Shown piece by piece: positions 9,675-17,779 of a stretch of 64,000 bases of DNA. The position numbers were made by a program, and so were the translations under genes. Under the pieces are notes generated by a model. That model did not search any database and was not told the origin of the DNA. It was given only the letters and a program-made list of their open reading frames with translations. Position 1 is the first letter of the stretch. Every line of letters begins with the position of its first letter. The stretch comes from Cellulomonas sp. URHD0024 (GTDB taxonomy: Bacteria > Actinomycetota > Actinomycetes > Actinomycetales > Cellulomonadaceae), in assembly GCF_000426185.1 (NCBI RefSeq), contig NZ_AUEW01000012.1, positions 90,048-154,047 on the forward strand, written 5' to 3'.

Positions 9675-11471
9675 TCAGCCGTTGCCCTGCTGCTGGCTCT
9701 GGAACCACTTCCACAGCTCGTCAGGGCTCATGCCGCCCGGGAGGCCGTTGGCGCCACCCTGGTCGGAGCCGTTGCCCTGGCCGAGGTCGGGGGCCTGCTG
9801 GCTTCCGTCGCCACCGTTGTCGCTGCCGCCGTTGTCGCTGCCGCCGTTGTCGCTGCCGCCGTTGTCGTTGCTGCCGCCGTTCGAGGACGCCGCGGACTCG
9901 GGGCGGACCGCGAGCGTGACGTCGATGTCCGACGACTTGCCGTCGCGGACGACCGTCAGCGTGACCTTGGTGTCGGACGGGAGCGCCCGGACGTAGGCGG
10001 TGAGGGACTCCGCACCGGCGACGGCCTTGCCGTCGATGGCGACGATCGCGTCCTTCGCCTTGATGCCGCCCTTCGCGGCGGGCGAGCCGTCGCTGACCGA
10101 GTCGACGACCGCACCGCGGCGGGTCACGTCGTCAGCGGTCGCGGTGCCGTCCGAGAGGGACACGCCCAGGAAGGCGTGCTCGGCCGTGCCGTCCTCGACG
10201 AGCTGTGCGGCGATGTTCTTCACCAGGTCGACCGGGATGGCGAAGCCGAGCCCGATCGAGCCGGACTGCTGCGACAGCGTGGCGATCGAGGAGTTGATCC
10301 CGATCACGCGGCCGGAGGCGTCGAACAGCGGGCCACCGGAGTTGCCCGGGTTCACCGCGGCGTCCACCTGGATGGCGTTGGTGACGGTCGCGTCGCCGCC
10401 GTTCTCGCCCGACGTGGAGACCGGACGGTCGACCGCGGACACGATGCCCGTCGTGACGGTGCTCGCCAGGCCGAGCGGGTTGCCCACGGCCATGACCGGC
10501 TGGCCGACGACGACCTTCGAGGAGCTGCCGAACGCGGCAGCCTTCAGGTCCTTCGGCGGGTCGGTGAGCTTGATGACCGCGAGGTCGGTGGTCGGGTCGG
10601 TGCCGACGACGGTGGCCTTGAAGATGCGGCCGTCGCTGAGCGTGACGGAGATGCTGTCCTTGTCGGCGTCGCCGACGACGTGGTTGTTGGTCACGATGTG
10701 GCCGGTGTCGTCGACGATCACGCCGGAGCCCTCGGCGCCGCTGCTGCCGCCGTTCAAGGTCACCGAGATGGCGACGACCGAGGCCTGCACGGCCTTGGAG
10801 ACCGCCTCCCAGTCGGGGTTGTCGTTCGAGGAGCCGGAGACCGGGACGGCGTTGTTGTTGTCCGCGCCGATCGTCGCGAGCGAGGCCGGACGGCCGACCG
10901 AGCCCGAGGCGTCGTCGTCCGAGAGGGAGTGCACGACGCCGCCGGTCGCGACGGCCGCGACGATCGCGGCGGCAGCGGCCGCGGACGTGATCGGGATCCA
11001 CGTGCGCCGCTTGCGCGGTGCCGGGGCCGTCGGCGGGAGCTGCTGCTGACCGGCAGGCACCTGCAGCGGCACCTGGTAGGGCGCCGACTGGTGGGCGATC
11101 GGCTGCTGCACCAGCGCCGGGTCCTGCATCGAGGCGCGCTGCGCGGCGTCCCACTGGGCCCGACGGACGGCCTCGGCCTGGGCGGCGAGCGCCGCCTGCT
11201 GGGCGGCGGCTGCCTGGGCGGCGTCGTACGCGGCGCGCTGGTCGGCCGGGGCGGCCGGGTGCGGCGGGGTGAACGGGTTGGTGGGGTGCGCCGCGGGGGC
11301 GACCGGCAGCGGCTGCGTCGCCTGGACGGGCGGAAGCGGCTGGGTCGAGGCGACGACGGGCTGCGTCGAGGCGACGACGGGCTGGCTCGGCGCGACGGGC
11401 GTGATCGGCTCGGTCGGGTTCTCAGCGTGCAGGTCGCCGGCGTCGGCGCCGTGCTCGGGGGTGCTGGTCAT
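9675..11471 (-). CDS. membrane-anchored HtrA/DegP-type serine protease with PDZ domain
   Basis: 598 residues. Trypsin-like quality-control protease facing outside the cell. Layout: a cytoplasmic Pro/Gln/Ala-rich tail (1-155), one membrane segment (about 160-183), the protease domain with triad H264 (TNNHVVG), D296 (TTDLAVIKL) and S378 (GNSGGPLF), one PDZ domain (about 434-520), and a Gly/Ser/Asn/Asp repeat tail. This matches actinobacterial PepD/HtrA proteins. A strong ribosome site AAGGAGG precedes the ATG. The gene follows menD on the same strand after 102 bases, behind a hairpin. Confidence 0.95.
   Translation of the reverse strand: MTSTPEHGADAGDLHAENPTEPITPVAPSQPVVASTQPVVASTQPLPPVQATQPLPVAPAAHPTNPFTPPHPAAPADQRAAYDAAQAAAAQQAALAAQAEAVRRAQWDAAQRASMQDPALVQQPIAHQSAPYQVPLQVPAGQQQLPPTAPAPRKRRTWIPITSAAAAAAIVAAVATGGVVHSLSDDDASGSVGRPASLATIGADNNNAVPVSGSSNDNPDWEAVSKAVQASVVAISVTLNGGSSGAEGSGVIVDDTGHIVTNNHVVGDADKDSISVTLSDGRIFKATVVGTDPTTDLAVIKLTDPPKDLKAAAFGSSSKVVVGQPVMAVGNPLGLASTVTTGIVSAVDRPVSTSGENGGDATVTNAIQVDAAVNPGNSGGPLFDASGRVIGINSSIATLSQQSGSIGLGFAIPVDLVKNIAAQLVEDGTAEHAFLGVSLSDGTATADDVTRRGAVVDSVSDGSPAAKGGIKAKDAIVAIDGKAVAGAESLTAYVRALPSDTKVTLTVVRDGKSSDIDVTLAVRPESAASSNGGSNDNGGSDNGGSDNGGSDNGGDGSQQAPDLGQGNGSDQGGANGLPGGMSPDELWKWFQSQQQGNG
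9814..9873 (-). repeat. 15-base tandem repeat in the htrA 3' end
   Basis: Three perfect copies of CCGTTGTCGCTGCCG (9814-9828, 9829-9843, 9844-9858) and a fourth with changes (9859-9873). On the coding strand each copy encodes Gly-Gly-Ser-Asp-Asn. Copy number is likely to vary between strains by slippage. Confidence 0.85.
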
Positions 11472-11562
11472 GTCTGTGGCCTCCTTGGTCGAGTACCACT
11501 ACACATGCCGGCGCTGGAACCACCCTCTGCAGAACCTGGGAATTGTCTGCGAGTTTCACATG

Positions 11563-11586
11563 GATCCAGGACCTCAGTCCTGGATC
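11563..11586 (-). terminator. hairpin across the menD stop codon
   Basis: GATCCAGGAC (11563-11572) pairs perfectly with GTCCTGGATC (11577-11586) around a CTCA loop. The loop and one arm contain the menD stop codon (11574-11576). It separates menD from htrA on the same strand and could terminate or attenuate the men transcript. No T-run follows. Confidence 0.45.
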
Positions 11587-13388
11587 GCGTGCGCCACGGC
11601 CGCGGCAACCTCCGAGGCCAGACGCTCGCCGAGGGCTCGTCGACCGTTCCGGTCGACACGCACCTCGACCACGCTGAGGCCCGGTCCGGGTGCGGCGAGG
11701 GCGGGCAGGAGGCCGTCGACGTCGACGACCCGGGTGTGCCGGACGCCGTAGCCCGCGCAGAGGGCCGCGATGTCGGCACCGTGCGGGGTCGCGAACACCC
11801 GCTCGAACACGTCCGACCGCTCGGGCTCACCCGGTTCCAGCGTCGCGAAGATCGAACCGCCGTCGTCGTTGGCGACGACGAGCTGCAGGTGCGCCCCCTG
11901 CTCGAGCGGTCCTCGAAGCAGCCCGCCGACGTCGTGCAGGAACGTCAGGTCGCCGAGGAGCGCGCGGACGCGGCGGTCCGGCAGGCCGAGGGCGACGCCG
12001 ACCGCGGTGCTGATGGTGCCGTCGATCCCGGCGAGGCCGCGGTTGGCGACGACGACGGGCGGTGCCGACCAGCGCGCCACCAGGTCGAGGTCGCGCACCG
12101 GGTTCGACGAGCCGACCACGAGGACGTCGTCGGGCGCGCTGACCTCGGCGACCGCACGCGCGAGCGCGGGACCGGTGACCCGGGTGCCGCTGCGGGACCG
12201 CCGGCCCTCGTCCGCGCCGTCGAGCACGCCGTCGACGGCACCACCGGCGGCCTTGTCGGCGGCCTGCCACACCTCGAGCCAGCCCTCCGGGGCCCGCATC
12301 CGCCCGTTGCGCATCCGCGCGGGCGCGTCGAGCAGCACCTCGCTCGCGTTGCGGCTGGCGTCCGGCCAGTCGACGCCCCGCGTCCCGATGACGACGACCT
12401 CGACGTCGGCGCGCCCGAGCAGCCGCTGCACCGGCCGGGACAGGGTCGGGCGCCCGAGCACGATCGCCCGCCGCACGGAGCCACCGAGCACGGGGTGCGC
12501 GAGGAGGTGCACGTAGGTCGCGATCGCGTTGGGGCCGCCTCGCGCACCCGACGACGGTTCGGCGAGCAACGGCCAGCCGTTCGCCTCGGCAAGCCGGCGC
12601 GCCAGCGGTCCGGCCTCGTCACCGGCCACGACGACCGTCGGCGCACCACCGCGCCGGCCGCCGGCGGTCGGTTCCGCAGCCGGCGTCACGGCGAGGACGG
12701 GGCGAGGCTGCACGTGGGTCAGCCCGACGGCGGACGGCTCCGGCCACGGTCCGGGTCCGGGCACGAGGGGCTCGCGGAACGCGAGGTTCAGGTGCACGGG
12801 GCCGGGGTCGCCGGTGCGCGCACCCGTCGCGGCCGCGAGCGCGCGCGCGACCGTCCGGCGCAGGTCACGGGCCTCCTCGGGCCGCCCGTCGGGCGCAGGC
12901 AGGTCGAGACCGAGCCGGACGGCGCTACCGAACAGGCCGACCTGCACGGTGGTCTGGTTCGCACCCGTGCCCCGCAGCTCATGCGGGCGGTCGGCGGTGA
13001 GCACGACCAGCGGCAGGCCGCTGTGGTGCGCCTCGAGGACCGCCGGGTGCAGGTTGGCGGCGGCGGTCCCCGAGGTCGTGACCACCGCGACCGGACGCGG
13101 CGGGACAGGTCCGCCGTCGATCCCGACCGCCGACGCGCGGACGAGCCCGAGGGCGACGAACGCCGCGGACCGCTCGTCGATGCGCACGTGCAGCCGCAGC
13201 GCCGGCGCCCCCGCGGGTCGGTCCGCCCGCGCGGCATCCGCCAGCGCGTACGCCAGGGGTGCGCTCCGGGAACCCGGCGCGAGCACCACGTCCTCGACAC
13301 CGAGAGCCGCGAGCGCCTGGACGAGGACACGGGCCGCAGATGTCGCGGGATCAGCCCCGGCGCCCGTCGTCGTCACGCCTGCCATCAT
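11574..13388 (-). CDS. menD: SEPHCHC synthase (thiamine-diphosphate enzyme)
   Basis: 604 residues. MenD joins isochorismate and 2-oxoglutarate with loss of CO2 to give 2-succinyl-5-enolpyruvyl-6-hydroxy-3-cyclohexene-1-carboxylate. The N-terminal signature VLAPGSRSAPLAYAL and the IDERSAAFVALG segment carrying the thiamine-activating glutamate are present. ANRGLAGIDGTISTA and LGDLTFLHDVGGLL form the cofactor-binding part near the C-terminus. The chosen ATG at 13388 overlaps the menC stop (ATGA); a second ATG follows immediately at 13385. Confidence 0.96.
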   Translation of the reverse strand: MMAGVTTTGAGADPATSAARVLVQALAALGVEDVVLAPGSRSAPLAYALADAARADRPAGAPALRLHVRIDERSAAFVALGLVRASAVGIDGGPVPPRPVAVVTTSGTAAANLHPAVLEAHHSGLPLVVLTADRPHELRGTGANQTTVQVGLFGSAVRLGLDLPAPDGRPEEARDLRRTVARALAAATGARTGDPGPVHLNLAFREPLVPGPGPWPEPSAVGLTHVQPRPVLAVTPAAEPTAGGRRGGAPTVVVAGDEAGPLARRLAEANGWPLLAEPSSGARGGPNAIATYVHLLAHPVLGGSVRRAIVLGRPTLSRPVQRLLGRADVEVVVIGTRGVDWPDASRNASEVLLDAPARMRNGRMRAPEGWLEVWQAADKAAGGAVDGVLDGADEGRRSRSGTRVTGPALARAVAEVSAPDDVLVVGSSNPVRDLDLVARWSAPPVVVANRGLAGIDGTISTAVGVALGLPDRRVRALLGDLTFLHDVGGLLRGPLEQGAHLQLVVANDDGGSIFATLEPGEPERSDVFERVFATPHGADIAALCAGYGVRHTRVVDVDGLLPALAAPGPGLSVVEVRVDRNGRRALGERLASEVAAAVAHAIQD

Positions 13389-14335
13389 GCCCGAGCCTCG
13401 ACGGCCGCGATGCGTCGGCGCCACCGGTCGGCCAGGTCCGGCGCCGCGGCGGAGCGCGTCAGCGACGCGCTGTCCGGCGCGGGTCGACGGACCGCGATCG
13501 CACCGTCCTGCGGGAGGAGCGGTTCCGCGACGAGGTCGACCGCGAGCAGCTGCGCGGTCGCGAGCCCGCAGGCGTACGGCAGCTCGGGCAGGGCGGCGGC
13601 GAGCGCGATCCCGGCCGCCAGCCCGATCGACGACTCCAGGGCGCTCGACACGACCACGGGCAGCCGGATCGCCTCGGCGAGCTCCAGGCACGCACGGACG
13701 CCCCCCAGCGGCTGCACCTTGAGCACGACCACGTCCGCGGCCTGCGCCCGTGCCACCGCCAGCGGGTCCTGGGCGCGGCGGATGGACTCGTCTGCGGCGA
13801 GCGGCACATGGCTGCGTCGGCGCAGGGCCGCCAGGTCGTCGACCGTCGGCACGGGCTGCTCGGCGTACTCGAGCCCCCCCGCAGCGCGGTCGAGCACCCT
13901 CAGCCGTGCCACGGCTGTGTCGACGTCCCACGCGGCATTGGCGTCGACGCGGATCGCGCCGGACGGGCCGAGGGCGTCGCGGACCGCTTCCAGGCGAGCG
14001 ATCTCGTCGGCGATCGACTGCCCGGGCTCGGCGACCTTGACCTTGGCGGTCCGGCATCCGCCCGATTCCCCCACCAACCGGTGCGCGGTGGCAGCGTCGA
14101 CCGCCGGGATGGTCACGTTCACCGGGATGCGGTCACGGACGGGCGCCGGCCACCCCTCGTCGGCGGCCTCGCGGGCCGCGCGCCACCACGCCAGCGACTC
14201 CTGCGCGTCGTAGTCCCAGAACGGGCTGAACTCGCCCCAGCCCGCGTCCCCGCGGACGAGGACGCCGTCGCGGACCGTCAGCCCACGGAACCTGGTCCGC
14301 AGCGGTACGGCCCAGACGTGCAGGTCAGCGGGCAT
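13385..14335 (-). CDS. menC: o-succinylbenzoate synthase
   Basis: 316 residues, enolase superfamily. MenC dehydrates SHCHC to o-succinylbenzoate. The catalytic lysines and metal ligands can be read off: K98 and K100 in TAKVKV, D131 in RVDANAAWD, E159 in YAEQP, D182 in AADES and K206 in VVLKVQP. Coupled to menD by a 4-base overlap, so the two steps are co-expressed. Members of this family can also racemise N-acylamino acids, but the linkage to menD supports the menaquinone role. Confidence 0.94.
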   Translation of the reverse strand: MPADLHVWAVPLRTRFRGLTVRDGVLVRGDAGWGEFSPFWDYDAQESLAWWRAAREAADEGWPAPVRDRIPVNVTIPAVDAATAHRLVGESGGCRTAKVKVAEPGQSIADEIARLEAVRDALGPSGAIRVDANAAWDVDTAVARLRVLDRAAGGLEYAEQPVPTVDDLAALRRRSHVPLAADESIRRAQDPLAVARAQAADVVVLKVQPLGGVRACLELAEAIRLPVVVSSALESSIGLAAGIALAAALPELPYACGLATAQLLAVDLVAEPLLPQDGAIAVRRPAPDSASLTRSAAAPDLADRWRRRIAAVEARA

Positions 14336-14344
14336 GCCACAACC

Positions 14345-14947
14345 CTACGACCGTCCGTCGGCGGGAGACCTCCAGGCCGCGACGAGCAGGGCCTGGGCCG
14401 TCGGCCGGATCGGTCGGTTCTCCGTCAGGGCGCTCACCACGGCGCCGTCGACGATCGCGATCGTCACGGGAGCGCTCGTCGGGGCACCGACGAGGGACAC
14501 CAACCGCTCGACGGCGTCGTCGACGGACGAACGGCCCGCCGCGAACGCGCGGGCCAGTGCGGCATCTCGGCCACCACCCAGAAGGTGCTCGTAGTGGCTG
14601 CGCACCTCGCCGTCGTCGCCTGCCGGCAGGACGGCGTCGGCGACGAGGGTCGCCGCCGCATGCGGGTCCTGCGAGACACGTTGACCGTCGTACCGGGCGG
14701 ATCGTGCGTGTGCCGCCCACGCCTGCGCCAGGGCAGCGCCCGCCGCCTCCGCGAGCTCGTCGAGACTCCCGAAGTAGTAGGTCGTGGCGGAGACCGAGGC
14801 CCCGGCCTCCTGTGCGACCCGGCGGTGCGTCAGCGCACCCGGCCCCTCCCGGAGCATGAGCGTGGCCGCCGCGCGGGCGAGATCGGCGCGGCGACGCTCG
14901 CCCTTGCCGGTGGATCCGACCCTCGGCCGCACGGTCGACGTCGACAT
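14345..14947 (-). CDS. TetR family transcriptional regulator
   Basis: 200 residues. N-terminal helix-turn-helix of the TetR type: LTHRRVAQEAGASVSATTYYFGSLDELAEAA spans about residues 39-69. The C-terminal ligand-binding half is not recognisable as a named subfamily. It overlaps the stop of the SMR efflux gene upstream (ATGA), so it is the second gene of a two-gene operon and the likely local repressor of that efflux gene. Its probable operator is the palindrome at 15364-15379. The ATG at 14947 is chosen from this overlap. Confidence 0.88.
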   Translation of the reverse strand: MSTSTVRPRVGSTGKGERRRADLARAAATLMLREGPGALTHRRVAQEAGASVSATTYYFGSLDELAEAAGAALAQAWAAHARSARYDGQRVSQDPHAAATLVADAVLPAGDDGEVRSHYEHLLGGGRDAALARAFAAGRSSVDDAVERLVSLVGAPTSAPVTIAIVDGAVVSALTENRPIRPTAQALLVAAWRSPADGRS

Positions 14948-15270
14948 CAGTGGCCTCCGCCGGAGAGGTTGAGCCCCACCACCCCGGCGACGACGAGGAC
15001 GAGCGAGACGATCTTCAGCACCGACACCGACTCGCCCAGGAACACGATGGCGAGGACCGCGGTGAGCGCCGCGCCGATGCCCACCCAGACGCCGTACGCG
15101 ACACCGACGGGCAGCGACTTGAGCGCCCACGCCAGGCCGCCCATCGACGCGACGAGCATGACGACGAAGAGCACGCTCGGCCAGAGCTTGGTGAAGCCGT
15201 CGGACGCCTTGAGGCTCAGCGCCCAGCCGGCCTCCAGCGTGCCGGACAGGATGAGGACGACCCACGCCAT
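14947..15270 (-). CDS. small multidrug resistance (SMR) family efflux protein
   Basis: 107 residues, four membrane helices, the standard SMR size; these proteins work as antiparallel dimers driven by protons. The essential membrane glutamate is E13 (ILSGTLEAGWAL). The AYGVWVGIGAALTA motif in helix 3 and GES in the next loop are typical. Members export quaternary ammonium compounds or, in the Gdx/SugE branch, guanidinium; the N-terminal sequence resembles the SugE/Gdx branch more, but I cannot decide. I looked for a guanidine riboswitch upstream and found none. The ATG at 15270 begins the first membrane helix. Confidence 0.9.
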   Translation of the reverse strand: MAWVVLILSGTLEAGWALSLKASDGFTKLWPSVLFVVMLVASMGGLAWALKSLPVGVAYGVWVGIGAALTAVLAIVFLGESVSVLKIVSLVLVVAGVVGLNLSGGGH

Positions 15271-15363
15271 AGAGATGCACCCCCGTGCAGTGCTGCCCGG
15301 ACGATCCACGGGCCGCTCGAGCATGTGCGCCGGGTGGCAGTGTCCGCCGTCACGCGCACGTTC

Positions 15364-15391
15364 TGGTACAAGTGTACCAAAAGGTTAGGGT
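15364..15391. promoter_or_regulatory. TetR-type operator within overlapping menB and SMR promoters
   Basis: TGGTACA (15364-15370), 2 bases, TGTACCA (15373-15379): a perfect 7+7 palindrome. On the plus strand it fills the region between the -35 position and the -10 box TAGGGT (15386-15391) of menB, which is 7 bases from the menB GTG. On the minus strand the palindrome contains TACACT (15371-15376), a good -10 box for the SMR-tetR operon. One bound repressor would therefore cover both promoters. Confidence 0.6.
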
Positions 15392-15398
15392 GGGTGCC

Positions 15399-16340
15399 GT
15401 GAACCTTCCGGCAGCCGTCAGCGACACCTTCGACCCCACGCGGTGGCGGACGGTCCACGGATTCGAGGACCTCACCGACCTCACGTACCACCGCGGCGTG
15501 GCGCGAGCAGAGGGCGCCGAGTCCGACCTCCCCGTCGTCCGCATCGCCTTCGACCGTCCCGAGGTCCGCAACGCCTTCCGGCCGCACACCGTCGACGAGC
15601 TGTACCGGGTGCTCGACCACGCGCGCACCACCTCGACGGTCGGCACCGTGCTCCTGACCGGGAACGGACCGGCGCCGAAGGACGGCGTCTGGGCGTTCTG
15701 CTCGGGGGGTGACCAGCGCATCCGTGGGCGTGACGGCTACCGGTACGCCGAGGGCGAGACCGCCGAGGGCATCGACCCGGCACGGGCCGGGAGGCTGCAC
15801 ATCCTCGAGGTCCAGCGGCTCATCCGCACAATGCCCAAGGTCGTGGTCGCGCTGGTCAACGGCTGGGCGGCCGGTGGGGGCCACTCGCTGCACGTCGTCG
15901 CCGACCTGACGATCGCCAGTCGCGAGCACGCACGGTTCATGCAGACCGACGCGAACGTCGGCTCGTTCGACGGTGGCTACGGCTCCGCGCTGCTGGCCAA
16001 GCAGGTCGGGCAGAAGCGGGCGAGGGAGATCTTCTTCCTGGCCCGCGAGTACTCGGCGGACCAGGCCCTCGCGTGGGGCGCGGTCAACGACGTCGTGGCG
16101 CACGCAGACCTCGAGGAGGCCGGGCTCGAGTACGCGCGGATCGTCGCGACCAAGTCGCCGCAGGCCATCCGGATGCTGAAGTTCGCGTTCAACCTCGCCG
16201 ACGACGGCCTGGCCGGCCAGCAGGTGTTCGCCGGCGAGGCGACGCGGCTGGCCTACATGACGGACGAAGCCGTCGAGGGACGCGACGCGTTCCTGCAGCG
16301 CCGCGAGCCCGACTGGTCGGGCTTCCCGTACGCCTACTGA
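15399..16340 (+). CDS. menB: 1,4-dihydroxy-2-naphthoyl-CoA synthase
   Basis: 313 residues, crotonase superfamily. MenB closes the naphthoate ring from o-succinylbenzoyl-CoA. Oxyanion-hole and active-site segments are conserved: WAFCSGGDQRIRG, ALVNGWAAGGGHSLH and QTDANVGSFDGGYGS. The GTG at 15399 is chosen because TAGGGT lies 7 bases before it, giving a probable leaderless transcript; an in-frame GTG at 15390 would overlap that -10 box. It is transcribed away from the SMR-tetR operon and shares its control region. Confidence 0.95.
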   Translation: MNLPAAVSDTFDPTRWRTVHGFEDLTDLTYHRGVARAEGAESDLPVVRIAFDRPEVRNAFRPHTVDELYRVLDHARTTSTVGTVLLTGNGPAPKDGVWAFCSGGDQRIRGRDGYRYAEGETAEGIDPARAGRLHILEVQRLIRTMPKVVVALVNGWAAGGGHSLHVVADLTIASREHARFMQTDANVGSFDGGYGSALLAKQVGQKRAREIFFLAREYSADQALAWGAVNDVVAHADLEEAGLEYARIVATKSPQAIRMLKFAFNLADDGLAGQQVFAGEATRLAYMTDEAVEGRDAFLQRREPDWSGFPYAY

Positions 16341-16376
16341 CCGGTCCGGCCGGCCGGCCGGCCTGGCGACCGGGGT

Positions 16377-16535
16377 TCACCGACCGCCGACCGCCCAGCC
16401 TGCGAGGTCGACCACGGCGCCGACGACGCCCGCCGCGGCGACGAGCAGCGCGACCAGGACGACACCCGACACGACGACGGCGACCATCGACCGGACGTCG
16501 TGCTCGCGGCTCTGGGAGTGCGTGAGATCTGCCAT
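16377..16535 (-). CDS. small single-pass membrane protein
   Basis: 52 residues from the ATG at 16535 (MADLTHSQSREHD...). A short charged N-terminus is followed by a hydrophobic stretch of about 30 residues (MVAVVVSGVVLVALLVAAAG...) ending GWAVGGR. No family is recognised. It lies convergent to menB and 97 bases after the small gap behind the DUF3048 gene's opposite side, so it has no informative operon partner. Codon bias looks like that of its neighbours; translation is plausible but unproven. Confidence 0.45.
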   Translation of the reverse strand: MADLTHSQSREHDVRSMVAVVVSGVVLVALLVAAAGVVGAVVDLAGWAVGGR

Positions 16536-16632
16536 GCCCCCAGGCTCGCCGGGCACACCCCCCGCACGCATCGGCCCACGGTCGCGTGCCTGAGGCGGCG
16601 CGTCATCCCTGCGACGGACTCCGCCGACGAAG

Positions 16633-17700
16633 TCAGCCGACGGTGAGGGATCCCGAGCCCTTGGGCACCAGCTCGACCCACGTGTTGCCCGGCGCCAGGT
16701 AGGCGGGCGTGCCGTCGGCCGCGAAGAGACGCATCGACGCGTCCTGGGAGTCCTTCTTCCAGGTCACCGGCACCACCTTGCCGCCCGTCGCGACGACGCC
16801 CTCGCCCGATCCGACGAGCGAATAGGTCGGCACGGACGCGTGGTTCTGCGCGTGGTACTTGGTGGGCGGGTGGGCAGCCGTGATCGAGACGACGTTCACG
16901 GCGGAAAGTCGGGCTCCCCCACGGGCGACGGAGGGGGTGGCCCCTTCGGACCGGAGCCAGGTGTTCGACGCCGCGTTCCACGCCCAGGTGGGGCTGGACG
17001 CCGTGGACAGGTGGAAGGAGAGCGTGGTCGCGGGAGTGCCGCGGAGGACCGCCGTCGCCCGGTCGGCGCTGCGCCCGATGAGGAACTGCTCGGCCGGCGG
17101 CGCCTGGTGGTCTGCGTCCGCCTGGGCCCAGAACTTGGTCGGGGTGCCGTACACGTTGTGCGGCGCCGCCCGGTCCGAGGTCCGGTACATGCCGGGGGCG
17201 CCTGCGTCGTGGCTGATCATCTGCACGCCGCTCGCGGCGACGAGCTCGAGGATGCCTGGCTGGCCGCCCGAGAACGCGAGCAGCCCGTGCATCGGCGCGA
17301 GGATCAGCGGGTCCATCGGACGCACAGATCGGATGGGACCCACCTCGGCAGGCACCTGCGAGTGGAACACGGCGACGAACCGGGCCACGTCGAACTCGAC
17401 GATCGTCTCCCAGACCATGTCGGCCTGCTCCAGGCCCGACTGCGGCCGGGCCGCCGAGGTGTTCTCGATCTTGACCGCGAGCGACGGCCGAGCGGCAGGG
17501 TCTCCGGCGATACCGGTCAGGGGCCAGCGCGGAGTCACCGCAGGGGCGGGCGCGGCCCCCTTCTCCGACGAGAGCGTCGGTCCTACCGTGACGCTCGTCG
17601 GACCGGCAGTCGGCTCGGGATCCGGAGAGCCGCAGGCCACGAGCACCAGCAGCGCACCGAGCCCCAGGCCGATCGACCCGACACGCGTCCTTGCCCTCAT
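16633..17700 (-). CDS. DUF3048-type lipoprotein, copy 1
   Basis: 355 residues. The N-terminus is a lipoprotein signal with lipobox VLVAC at about residue 25, so the protein is probably anchored outside the membrane. The rest is a DUF3048 (YerB-like) protein: KIENTSAARPQSGLEQAD, VAVFHSQVPAEVGPIRSVRP and APHNVYGTPTKFWAQ are conserved in copy 2. The family's biochemical role is not established. It lies directly downstream of copy 2 on the same strand, 79 bases away, and looks like an old tandem duplicate. Confidence 0.88.
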   Translation of the reverse strand: MRARTRVGSIGLGLGALLVLVACGSPDPEPTAGPTSVTVGPTLSSEKGAAPAPAVTPRWPLTGIAGDPAARPSLAVKIENTSAARPQSGLEQADMVWETIVEFDVARFVAVFHSQVPAEVGPIRSVRPMDPLILAPMHGLLAFSGGQPGILELVAASGVQMISHDAGAPGMYRTSDRAAPHNVYGTPTKFWAQADADHQAPPAEQFLIGRSADRATAVLRGTPATTLSFHLSTASSPTWAWNAASNTWLRSEGATPSVARGGARLSAVNVVSITAAHPPTKYHAQNHASVPTYSLVGSGEGVVATGGKVVPVTWKKDSQDASMRLFAADGTPAYLAPGNTWVELVPKGSGSLTVG

Positions 17701-17779
17701 ACCGACTCCCCTTGTCGTCCCAGACCTCATGCCTCAGGTTCCCACGGGCCGTCGTTCGGGCGCGGGAGCACAGGCCGGG

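Noticed and set aside
10176..14213. 4-kb open frame opposite htrA, menD and menC
   Set aside because: No domain, extreme Arg/Gly content, and three certain genes on the other strand. It is a high-GC artefact.
14467..14476. GGGAGCGCTC inside tetR, similar to a CebR box
   Set aside because: It is only a partial match within coding sequence, with no promoter nearby; likely chance.
15271..15363. Guanidine riboswitch before the SMR gene
   Set aside because: There is a small GC-rich hairpin near the start codon, but the paired ACGR-loop stems of guanidine-II RNAs and the guanidine-I core are absent.
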